DNA from: a virus
Virus record (IMG/VR): IMGVR_UViG_3300042474_001633
Location: 62,001 to 126,000 of that record
Length of the DNA stretch: 64,000 nt
Strand: one strand, 5' to 3'
A program made the translations under genes and the position numbers. Under the pieces are notes generated by a model. The model had not been told where the DNA came from. It searched no databases and saw nothing but the letters and a program-made list of their open reading frames with translations. Each line of letters begins with the position of its first letter. The first letter of the stretch is position 1. Positions 21,401 through 30,600 of this stretch are shown in pieces.

Positions 21401-21837
21401 AAGCATTGCGTCAAAAAGTGAATGCTTGGTACGCTCAACATCTCAGCTGGTTCGTGCAGCTCGCGCAGATGCGCCGAGATGAATCACAACCTGGGCAAGC
21501 AGGCACAGATGCAAAAGAGTACAATACAAGACTCAATTCAGCCATGCGAAGCATTCTGTATTTAGGGGCAGAATCTCGCGCATCAATGTTGGGGGTTGAC
21601 GCATTGATTCCCGATGTGGCTCAAACGGTGCTTCCATCGGAATTATTTCAAGCTATCAGCAGGCCTGACAATCCGGCCGGGGACAGGGTGCTGATGATGA
21701 ATCGCTCAGGTATGATTATGCTGAGGACAGGAATAAAGCACTATACCGATATCGTAAGTCACCTGAGGAATCTGCAGGTCCCAAAACCAAACGGAACCGC
21801 ATACTCACCTATAAACGATAGAAACTGGGGACGTTAA
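15448..21837 (+). CDS. Giant polyvalent protein with Cys module and ART-like C-terminal region
   Basis: 2129 residues, coupled to the previous gene by ATGA. Residues ~180-205 carry WRCPDET...GGQFTNRLGRGC, the shared Cys module. A basic, helical region follows. One ITGAM motif lies at residues 355-359. The middle (~360-1650) is mostly helical; parts such as DAKAAKLQQLQDEANDAWQQ look coiled-coil. Near residue 1750 an ADP-ribosyltransferase-like pattern appears: ALVITRGVK, MALRGDRFVPGSGG, then GHGEYWTFNPGGGWSSYHGG. This is plausible but not proven. Residues after 1950 are helical (NAWYAQHLSWFVQLAQMR). Position in the head operon suggests a virion protein. Confidence 0.75.
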   Translation: MKKATVIRDKLSGQPFAILLPSDGKKPVAFGSSGQGRLWADWAMSSSSGALDNLDVSLTVEKDVELTDEFITSLESTFEIADLNELKFTISKKALLVIEKVKSLAGEEPAKYEQMNEDNEEELVDRWPVVDAAIATIDVAYKQNALDYKAKAFNLDSKRSSMLLQVKGVRAMWDPNMPGGGGWRCPDETVNGGQFTNRLGRGCTFGAIRRIGRALMTASLKDIAKGFDDDEVAFPSVYRAGKKLDEVGEKLKERTGKKYSRRAMRRADQLKKEQARQMLKESRPTFRQRYESLGPTVSRRNRVLIAASQTARDVADDQATRGFVSEARRRTRRQGIPTRKTPTNDTETFSNDDTITGAMSPERRAQIAEKLRTTAQDIYEGRRFARRQKKSERKQTKNSPQLNENELERSNRIATKQIDSILGVLKQRDSGREYLAGVVNSAVSNLNNWAKEKTDGLGFPNRVYTEADFDDNDVQIIERALRELKENPDKPFADQQWGRFAQLFKLWGTHNWAVNRSMPLQNNDGNVISDYIPRLKKPFGQTDVFPELWVDGRSVNEFGLRTPEELTELNNAHTTLGFLDIDTKIPDKDQTLSMLGGFYSDEEGDVFGGYYKEFIADESKFSVSAREVLANGLKRNHEIDLRKFLHNKFYGSTAWNSPKKTTNRETEITPSQSIVERFMRGLSPSRDKEQRTLERELRGKTPRSTTELRERIARRQRRRAKEQAGELVTFEDYADYEQLKINRPELVGGKRKLNEFTEPTPPNKTRMRARERWRTKPSEEGRPKVDIILRDMEPHLSSSGDVNENTIKGLDDLDRFFQAEVNHAAIARLRESALTPYDTENQDELKKIYGDWLRSFNDSDADPQPGSPSNMGLTEQTSISWVVPGEPGFLTRNLDEAWEFATSKSEEDSNFDPRTLDAVGDRIVLRANQFNGRPVVYVEDTEAQVAHLMTPDGRHLMSIVTSRDDSDEPGKVRFISGSAALEQIARTKMRPTVSERIAKLTGRQRRRTASLSKPAEQAKTKKRLNIGFANGEPVGLFFGKTTTGRRLNTLSPLAMTESEMAEITKSIEENLDILENNLRRRLGYPDLNQPISTVDAAARIEEVRKTSGRFAGILETDLHNMIALSRAQESNDILYINDLKPALRNKILENVSSSYLEIGLSSGNKRYDVVPHKGRPAAAKKVIKLPQRAPLMVSESSLAPDPSTVGTGPDLTPGVGNAQLGIEYEASTGLYKDSVSLEYIEDYSNLPIEQTAIYDPVLPDETKTYPRVSITPAGVFPTRFATLAPEVNPDGDAIKPGDVATRTFKDAIEAYISSRVLTGKAKTDPTAAAVDRILGRNVEAESLRANILARVDARGYKPTKTNGDPVFSVPPTLGQLTFAEMQALANSSIESNPDSSMTDLGLTFSSVSPNAELGSIAGKRAFEDVFRTSFIDGLGLDMDLEPSLFYIPSESVKGNDINEMLVDINRALQLQNAADLLRASLSSSFSDAKAAKLQQLQDEANDAWQQASKTLSTSYRDAATARNDALAILSDNPKNKSAMSMYLQMGARAEAAKMLLDKHITSNQVALDAITAMRRTELEGMAKSRNQRKRAMLDRVKARANKGIPRNEGAFDATPELLDPWGTATPPLQPRSLDDILAVRAQHRAEGLYDDPTQGIAQLAEEQIDALVAMDVIQKKAADAMQGNGDGSDPSKFTGMENTPMYGADFDYTQRADVQVAHFWYYNGSSSLPVLVNQEELDEILTSVDSSGNRRALVITRGVKASTGTTAEKTAQEEEWVNMALRGDRFVPGSGGKAEGHGEYWTFNPGGGWSSYHGGHGGTMIAVITDQSEIFHKDVFHALFSGNSGQLYENLWGIYNAIGAPDSTGVNASHGQQVARLLAPNSVLPDANTGQFTATQLAQLEDVVQQLTAIGPDLTVRKSSRSRLKALDISDEWGAFTLEGLYRDSPLGTRPPHSSMSQSAWEDMFRDVRLTPDTPENIRIIEETKALRQKVNAWYAQHLSWFVQLAQMRRDESQPGQAGTDAKEYNTRLNSAMRSILYLGAESRASMLGVDALIPDVAQTVLPSELFQAISRPDNPAGDRVLMMNRSGMIMLRTGIKHYTDIVSHLRNLQVPKPNGTAYSPINDRNWGR

Positions 21838-22217
21838 TGAGCAATGCAAACATCGACTCAGACGATGCGAGATATCAGTACAATCGCGGAAAATTTATAG
21901 ACAAATACTTTGACCTGTTCGAAAACTTGAATTTTCCACCTATGTTCATCGCAGGTCAAGACCTTGTCGCAGGTGAATATGAAATGGCTCTCAAGGAAGC
22001 GTACATTGATGGATTATCAGTACCCAGAATAGATTTCGTCACCGGTGATGCAAAACCATTTTCCGAATTTGAATCTAAATTCAAAAAAGAAATAGATGAA
22101 GCAAAGAAATTTAGAAGTGCAACAAACGACAACCACCGATTGGCCTTGGATTTGTATGCAAAAGAAAATGGTGAACTTCACGAGTCGGAGTACATGAAGC
22201 AACAAAAGAGACCGTAA
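21837..22217 (+). CDS. Small hypothetical protein between giant genes
   Basis: 126 residues, acidic, not recognised. It starts at TAATG directly on the stop of the upstream giant gene, and the next gene starts the same way on its stop. Its sequence is helical (NRGKFIDKYFDLFENLNFPPMFIAGQDLVAGEYEMALKEAY split by turns) without Cys or membrane segments. It could be a folding or packaging partner of its large neighbours, by position only. Confidence 0.65.
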   Translation: MSNANIDSDDARYQYNRGKFIDKYFDLFENLNFPPMFIAGQDLVAGEYEMALKEAYIDGLSVPRIDFVTGDAKPFSEFESKFKKEIDEAKKFRSATNDNHRLALDLYAKENGELHESEYMKQQKRP

Positions 22218-24571
22218 TGAAAAATGAAGAAGAGTTAGTCCCTAAGCTTTTCTCTAAAAAGAAAAAACGCACACGTAAGCGTTCTGCTGGAGAACATCGT
22301 GACGGATGGGAAAATTTGGGGGAACGTGGCGTTGTCAGAATAGATGCAAGCCCTGGTGGTGGAATAACAGGGGTTAATGTCGGCGGTATTTCTGGAAAGG
22401 GAGTGCCACGGGTCGGCCGTAGATTGGGCTCAATAGGTAGGGCTGCAAGAAGGAAATTTCAAAAAGTTTCACGAGATGGTGACGGTGATGGAAAATGGAC
22501 AAACCCCCTTACGGGTGAAGACAATTTGCCATACAACCCTTCTGGAAAACCAGACGCGACTGATTTGCCTGGTGCAATAAACCTACCAAGCCCCAGCGAC
22601 ACAAATGGTCGGCAACGACGCAAGTTTCTTTCAGATATGGAAAATCACGTAATGAGATTGACCACTGGGGGGATAGATTCTCTGGAAGTTGAAATTGAAG
22701 ACAGAATCACAGCAATGCAGTTGAGAGGCCGGGTTCACTACTGGAATAGACCGGGAACCAGGGATATAAAAACTTCTTACAATGGAAATAAATTCAGAGC
22801 CTACGCTTCAACTGGTCCTAAGTCTGGGAAAAAAGTAACAATTAGCGGAGCAATGGCGTCCGGTCCACCCAGGAATGAAACACCCTACATCGGTGACGAA
22901 AAACTGATTGAAGAGCAGGCAAACCAAACACAAAAGTTTTTGCGCTGGAAGCAGAATGACGATTGGAAAAATTTCCACATTGAGCATTACGACTGGTGGA
23001 CATTCCCAATAGACAAAGGCTCTGGACCGTACGGATTTATGTACGACGTCAGTGGCGAGCCACTTGAAAGGCTTAAACAAAACCAGAGTTATCTTGCATC
23101 GATTCGAGATGCAGCTTCCGCCTACATGGAAAGCCTTGGATGGAACATGAGAACCGGGTGGTGGATTCCAAATCCAAGACCAGACCAAAAACCTAACGGG
23201 AACATAAATCAACAGCGTTTGTTTAAAATAGGACGGTCGCTTCAAATACACGAACTGAATGATTCTTTCAATTCTGTGCGGCACCTAGTGGAGACACTGA
23301 AGGCTAATGGGGTGCGCGTAGGGAACGATGAATACTGGTCAAATCCGAGCAAATACACACCAAGGTCTCGTTTTAAAGATTCTGATGGCGTTGTTGGAAG
23401 GATGGCTCTCGGAATTAGTCCAAAAGCATTCAAGGGTCACCAGGAGTTAATTGACCCAATGGATGCCAGCTTCAGGAGGGTGTGGAATGATAGAGATGAA
23501 CGAAATGCAATTAAAAGCAAAATAAAAAATGATTTGACTTTTGATTGGAAGGACGAAAACTCGCGCAGGGATTATATTAATAAACTTTGGAGAAATGACC
23601 TAACCCCAGAATACGCAAATTTTGCTAAAAAGATTTCTCCGCAAACAAGAAATTCTGCTGATGGAAAAACCGGTCTAAACCCAATACTGAAGGAAAACCT
23701 TGGCCTCATAAATGATTTGGGTGTTCACTGGACATCACGAACGGGTGCGCGCGGTCAAGCAACATTTCGAGACCAATATGGCTCCCTGTTCGGGCACGCC
23801 ACAACACCAATGGGAGAGGACGCATACGCCAATCAAGTCAGAGATATTCTAGGCTATTTTGCACCGACGATTAATCCAGATTTGTATTGGAATAGATTTG
23901 AATCGTGGATTAGGAATCCATTTTCTGTAGTTCGTGATAAAAAGACCGGAAACGACATAGGAGTGCGACTTTACTTCAATGACGACAGAGATGAGCTGGT
24001 TAAAGAATTTAATAAAAGAATTACACGTCTCTATGCAGCTGTCGCCGAGGCATACGGCCATAGGCCCGAAGACAAGCCTTTTATTCCCTTGCCCGAACAT
24101 GAGGAAATGGACACCTTTTCACAAGATGATGTTTTGGAGTACATCCGAAAGCAGATGAATGCGTTGATTAATTCCCCCGAGCTGCCCATGCACCAAACAC
24201 CAACGGTTGAAGCGTTGAGAAAAGAACTTATTGAGTACATGTCGGTCAGCAATCCACAGAGCATCGATAATTTGGCGCCGATTACGTCAACCTGGTTTGA
24301 GGAATACCTCAAAAGAAACCAGCCTGGATATCTAAAGCGCACGCTGAATTCAAATCCAAACTTTCTGCGTCGAAGCCTCGCTGACGACCTGGACGCAAAC
24401 AAACGCAGGGACTTGGTGGAAATGATGGAGATTGTCTTGTCTTATCCTGGTAATTCGAACCTGAGCGCAGAGCGACTCAAGCGTTCTCACTTTCCAGAAA
24501 AAGATTTCACAGAAGAGATGATTCAAGAAGAAAGAGATAGGCAGGTGGGGATAAAAAATGTCAACAGTTGA
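22217..24571 (+). CDS. Large head-module protein with EF-hand-like loop and HYDWW domain
   Basis: 784 residues, starting on the previous stop. The N-terminus is very basic. An EF-hand-like loop (DGDGDGKWTNP... EDNLPYNP, ~residues 88-112) is closely similar to one in the protease fusion protein. One ISGAM motif occurs at residues 209-213. Right after it is a domain with EHYDWWTFPIDKGS and MESLGWNMRTGWW, a pattern I have seen in uncharacterised bacterial and phage proteins but cannot name. The C-terminal half is helical and charged. Likely a virion or injected protein by context. Confidence 0.7.
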   Translation: MKNEEELVPKLFSKKKKRTRKRSAGEHRDGWENLGERGVVRIDASPGGGITGVNVGGISGKGVPRVGRRLGSIGRAARRKFQKVSRDGDGDGKWTNPLTGEDNLPYNPSGKPDATDLPGAINLPSPSDTNGRQRRKFLSDMENHVMRLTTGGIDSLEVEIEDRITAMQLRGRVHYWNRPGTRDIKTSYNGNKFRAYASTGPKSGKKVTISGAMASGPPRNETPYIGDEKLIEEQANQTQKFLRWKQNDDWKNFHIEHYDWWTFPIDKGSGPYGFMYDVSGEPLERLKQNQSYLASIRDAASAYMESLGWNMRTGWWIPNPRPDQKPNGNINQQRLFKIGRSLQIHELNDSFNSVRHLVETLKANGVRVGNDEYWSNPSKYTPRSRFKDSDGVVGRMALGISPKAFKGHQELIDPMDASFRRVWNDRDERNAIKSKIKNDLTFDWKDENSRRDYINKLWRNDLTPEYANFAKKISPQTRNSADGKTGLNPILKENLGLINDLGVHWTSRTGARGQATFRDQYGSLFGHATTPMGEDAYANQVRDILGYFAPTINPDLYWNRFESWIRNPFSVVRDKKTGNDIGVRLYFNDDRDELVKEFNKRITRLYAAVAEAYGHRPEDKPFIPLPEHEEMDTFSQDDVLEYIRKQMNALINSPELPMHQTPTVEALRKELIEYMSVSNPQSIDNLAPITSTWFEEYLKRNQPGYLKRTLNSNPNFLRRSLADDLDANKRRDLVEMMEIVLSYPGNSNLSAERLKRSHFPEKDFTEEMIQEERDRQVGIKNVNS

Positions 24572-24674
24572 CACCAGGCTTTCACTACTCCCGCCATCGA
24601 GCACTCGTAAAGTAAGATTGTTTCATCTGCTTCTATCGCAAATCAGCGATATTCGAGAAAATTAACGAGCCTCC

Positions 24675-27600
24675 ATGGATGATTCCGCAGAAATGCAAAA
24701 CATAGAAGAAAAGGTGATTTTTGGCGCTCGCGTCGTGAATCCATCCGACCCCGACGTGTTTGACAACCCGGATTCGGCCAGAGTTAGAGCAAGACAAATC
24801 GGTTGCATTGGAATCAGAAGATATAACAACCGAAGCGGAGCCGCATCATGGATGCCATGCACAAACGAATCTGACTACAGGAGAGTATCTGGCATCGGCC
24901 ACTCAGGTAGAAGATTTAGAAGACAAGAAATTGAGCGCGAGGTACGCAGGGTAATCGGCGGTCGTGGTGGTCGCAAGGTCGACTCCAAAAGCGCAAACTA
25001 TACAAAACCAGAGGTTCGAGAAACTCTAAAGAAAAGAATTATGGCTGGCTCAAAGGGTGGAAACCCGGGTCAGTGGAGTGCAAGGAAGGCTCAGCTACTT
25101 GCAATCGCATACAGAAAAGCTGGTGGTGGCTACAAGGGTGGAAAGACAAAAAAACAACGTTCACTTTCGAAGTGGACAAAACAAAAGTGGCGCACTTCTG
25201 ACGGCAAACCTGCTCGTCGTGGAAACGTGACGCGACGCTATCTTCCTGCAGCAGCATGGAACCGTCTAACTGTCGGCCAACGAGCCGCAACGAATAGAAA
25301 AAAAATTCAAGGGAGCAGAGAGGGACGTCAGTTCGTTGAAAACACAGAAGCAGCGAAGCGTGCACGCAAGCGTTCGACCCGCGGGCAAAAACACATCGAG
25401 TTTTACGAGGATTTCGAGTTTAAGGCAATCGGCTCACGGATAGGAAAAGTAACAAGACAAAGAAATTTTGGCTCATCCACTGGTGGGCGGGTAGCTAGAA
25501 GAATAGGTGGAAAGCTTCGCGGTGCATTCGCTACCTTCGACCCCAGTGCAAGAGACGCAGATGGAGACAACATCGTCCAGGAAGGAACTATTCAAGAACG
25601 ACGTATTGGTACGAGAATCACCCAGGCTGCACGGAGAGCTGCCGCAAGTACACCAGACAACATTGGAAGAATACGACGTCAACCACAGGTTGATGAAGCA
25701 CGTGCTTTTGGTAGAGCTGAACGACTTGCCGACGGAAGATACGCGACAACGCTTCCTTCTAGTATTGCGCGGACACAGCCTTCACCAAGAAAAATTCGAA
25801 GAGGTTCTACACAGACTAGACGCATCGAAGAGACCAAGCCGAAAAAAATACGTCAGTCAAAGCGCCCAGAGACCAAGCCAACAACGGAAATCCGTGCGGC
25901 AGTGCGTGATGCAAAACCGGAGCCGAAACTATACCCACCTCAGTACGAGCGTGACGCAATTCGAAGCATTAGGGATAGTCGTCCAGAAATATACAGACAG
26001 TTCATCACTGGTGAATCAACTGTTGCCGAAATTGCAGACCGATTTGATGTCGTTAGGGACGAAATACAACAAGCGATTAACCAACATAAAAAGTTAAGAA
26101 AATCGAACCGGAATAAATTCACAAACAACAATCCACGATTAACCAGAGCAATTGAAAAGTTTTCCAACTCCAGAAACGCATTCACGGAAGCAATATCCGA
26201 AGGCAGGTTCCGAGACTGGGACTCCATGGTTCAATACGTTTTTAGAAATCCTGATTCATCAAAAAATCGCGACAATATGGTTCAAGACCTGTTCGACACA
26301 TTCAAGACAGGAAGGAACCCGGACCGCTCAAGCAATATAAGTCTTGGCTATGTGCCAAGTGTTAGAGAAGATGACAAGAGACTTGTAAAAACTTTCTCCG
26401 ACTCACGCAAACCGCGACCAGGATTCCGCGGTCTCGACCAGTTCGAAGTGCAGCCAAAGAGAACTACTTCTGCTGCTTCCTTTGAACAGCGCACTCCGCG
26501 TTCGTACAGAAGAGACGACTTGATTGCAGACGCAATGGCTGGTGGTTACACAATCACCGGCAAGATGTCGGGCTCAATGACGCCAAAACAGGAGCAAGAG
26601 TGGAAAAGGAAAGAATGGAAGCGCCAGCAACTCAAAGGATTTGCCATCGACCCGAATGCTTCTGCGAAATTCCCTTCATTAAACGCAGTTCTTGCTGGCA
26701 GAGACGTAACCAAGTCCATAGAGGCGCTTGATGCTCTTGACGATACCCAATTGGATAATTTATGGACATCGACAATTGGAGATATATCTTCGGTCCCTGG
26801 GATGTCCGTTCCTGCATATCAAGCAAAGAATGCGCCACTGTCCCCGAGGGAGCTTGCTCTTGCCGCATCAGTTAAGAGACCGCTAGTTAAAGCGTTTGTT
26901 GATGAATACAAGAAGTTTAATGCAGGTGGCCTAATTGCCGGCCTGGATATCGATGCAATGAGTGATGCTGATATTCAGTCATTCTTCAATACTTTTGTTT
27001 TGCCAGAGTTAACAAACACAGGCTCGCCTTCTGTGCAGGACGTCGAGCAGGCAGCACAACTTCTTCCAACCCAAGCAAGACTGTCAGATGCAGAAAGACT
27101 ACTAGCGGCGCTACCGTCATCATTTCAAACTCTTGAATACAGAATGAAGGTCGGTCGCAAGGTGCTTGCCGAAGAGGGGTACGACGTTGATACCCCAGAA
27201 TTCGACGCAGCTCTTCAAAGATTCCTCGATGAATCAGAGCAAAAGGACTTAGACAATTTCAACGAACAGCTAACCACTTGGCTCAATGGCGGGAAGCCAG
27301 TAAAAGCAGTTAAGAAAATCCCAATCAATCCGGATACAAACGAACCTTACACAGAACAAGAACTGCGAGACCAGATTGACGCCGTATCCGAGGCAATTGA
27401 AGTAATTCAGGAAAATTTTGACCCTGAAATGTTCAATGAATTGCAGCAGATAAACGGCATAACTTCTCTCCTAAATGAAGCAATGGCTCTTGAGACATTC
27501 CTAAATGACCCTACAAAAGTTCCCGACGAAAGCCTTCTGCCGATAAACACATCAACTGGGAAACCGTATACGTTGCGCGAATGGATTGAGTCTGGGGCAT

Positions 27601-30600
27601 TCAAATTGTTTCGTATGTACGACAACCCAGCTACAAAAAAACCATTCACAGACGCAGAACTTATGGAAGTTCTCTTCAACCTTGCATTACAACGCAGAGA
27701 AATAGAAAACAAGATAGGGCCATCAATCCTTTCCGACTTCAACAAGCTCGAAGCTTTCAACAGAAGGCTGATTAACGCACTAGCTGGTTTAGCAGAAGAA
27801 GACGAAGACGAATTTGAGCTATCGCCCGGAGACCTGCTTGATGGCGAAGAAGAAGAAGGAGAAGAAGGAGGCATGCAGCCAGACCCTCCCTCGATTGAGG
27901 AAATGCAGCAAGCAAACCAAGACATCCTCGACTCCCAGGCGGAGCGCCTACAAAATCGCCCTGAAGTTGGCGATGAGTTCACCAAGGATGATGTGAAAAA
28001 TATACGCGACACAATATCCTCCATCAAGAAAAACCAAGAACCAACCACTGCAGCTCCAGATACTGATGAATACTGGGAAAGATTCGGTCCTTATGATGGC
28101 GACAAAAATCACCCTCTCAACCAGGTAACTGACGCCGAGGGTAAAGAAGTTGGTCTTAATTCAAAAGAATACCAAGTAGATAAAAATTTGTGGAACGAGT
28201 ATCTGGCTGGAAACTATGCACAAGAATGGTCAGACATACACAACAGTCACATAATTGCACGATATACGGACGTGCCGGAAGAACTTAGTCGTTACAACGG
28301 CGAGTTCGAAGAGGGCGCAGACCCAGCGTTGATTGACCCCAATATTCGGTGGGACAAACTAATCGATGTGCTTCAGCAGACAAACCCTGAACTATTCCGC
28401 AAAGACCCGAAAACTGGCGAGGTTGTTGGGGAGACACTCGATAATCTTGCTCAACAACTTGGTCTGCAGAATTATGGTGGGGCATCATTCTCAGCAAGAG
28501 CAGGACGAGTGACTGATGCGTCTGGAGAGATTATTGATACCAGCGGACCGCAATACAGAAGATTGCTTGGTGAACTCGCAAAGGATGAGCGCTTAAAGCA
28601 AAATGAGCAGTATTTGGGTTCTACGAAAGCTGCCGCAAAAGAACGTGCGAAGCTTTGGAACTTATTTGAGGTAGGGACTTTAACACCAGAAGAAATTGCT
28701 TTTCAGGAAGAAATTCGAGACGTAAACACTGTTGTCCAGGCATTGCATATGCACGAGGTTGATAACAGTATACCAAGTGCAAACAGGACCAATCTCGATG
28801 GAGTGGCAAGAACGGCCTTTCAGACAAGAAAAGCGGCATTCGAAAAAGCCAAGACAAAAAAACTAATTGAAGGTATACGCGAAATAGCAAGACTTTCAAA
28901 CCCGAATGTCTCCACTAGGGCTACAGCTAGTGACCTTCAGAACACAATCGATAGGGCAATTACGTATCTTGACGAAACAATAAAGAAGATTGGAATTGAA
29001 TACGACCAGTTCAGAAGAACGAAACAGATGCTTCACGGCATGATTTCTTCCCTACTAAAAACGAGACCGGGATTATTCGAGGTCGACCCCAAAAATCCAA
29101 ATCAACGAAATAGATTCGGCCAGACCGGTTGGAATAGGGCCAAAGAACCGCTCCTTAGGTATATGAACCGCATCTATAAGTGGAACGAAGAAATGTTTGG
29201 CTATGTCGACAGGAGAACAGGCGAGACGAAGCGCGGGCTCTTGCGCATCCTGGTCGAATATGAGCGCTCTCTTGCTCTTCAGACAGGCGACCCGGCTGGT
29301 TCGTCATCTACAACCGCAATTTTTAATCGTGCGCGGCAAAGAAAACAAGAGCTCGAGCGATTCAAGGGAGAATTGCAGTCGCTATCGCAACAGGCGCAAA
29401 GTCAGGGCATTACCGGATTCATGAAGGGTGCTGGGGCGCTTGGACGAGCTGAAGATTCTGCTCGCAGAGGTGCCCGGAGGGCCGCTGAAGGAAGATTCGG
29501 ATTTGCAGACCCTCGAATTCTCAAGAGGTATGACCGCGCGGGATTTGATGTAACCAAGCCAATGCTTGGAAACGCATCGGGGTTTAATAAGCGATTCAAT
29601 CGGGAGATACAAGAGGCAATTCGTAATAACAATAAAAGCATGGAGAGTTCCCCGGCGTTTAATCGGCTTAACCAGAATGAAAAGTCTTACATGAGACTAC
29701 TAGAAGCCGTGAACAATACACCAAGGCTCTTTGGGAATGAAGAAAATCCTGCTCGCTTACGTCAACAAACGGGTCGAGTCGGTCAAACTGGTTTGAACCC
29801 TAGCGTTCGCACACCAAGATATGTAACTCCATACGTAAACAGAAGACCAACAGAATTTTACAAATCCGGCATAACAGGCAGAATGGAAGGCACTTCTCGC
29901 AACGAAAGAATTAAGAATTTTGGCGGCAAAGACAAACTAAAGATTGGTGGATTTCTAGAAGTTGTGCCAGAAGAACTAGAAGACGGTCGCTGGTACATGG
30001 TCAATAGGCATGGTGAAATAATGTCACCAGAGTCTTATACAAACGAAGACGCCGCCTACAAGGCGAGCCTGGCTCTTGGGAGAAAATTTAGAGAACAGCA
30101 ACGTGGCCAAGAGCTTCCACAAAACACAGCTGAGTGGGAAGCTGCGCGTCTTGGACTCAGACAAAGTGGTTATCGAGCTGCCTCGGTTCACCGTCAAAAC
30201 CTTGCAGACATTGCGCCAATCAAGGCTGACGGAACAAAAAACGAATACATATTTGCTGTTGACAAACGCCCCAAGCAAAGGGCTGGAGACGCATTAATTA
30301 TCAGGAAGAACCCATCTACTGGCGCGCTCGAGGCATTGGTCATCGAAAGAGGTTTTGGCCCACATAGAAAAGATGGTGAAGGAACCGTTGCTCTTCCTGG
30401 TGGATTTTTTGACCAAAGCAAGGGAGACGCGGACCTTTTCGATTCAGCTCTACGAGAAGCCCTCGAAGAAACAGGACTTCGTCCGGAAGACCTAATTACT
30501 TCACAGAAGCTGGGAACAATCGATTCCCCAGACTGGGACCCTCGTTTTGCCGAAGGCATAGAAGTTTCTGCAGTTCTCGTGGAAGTTCCATCCACTTGGG

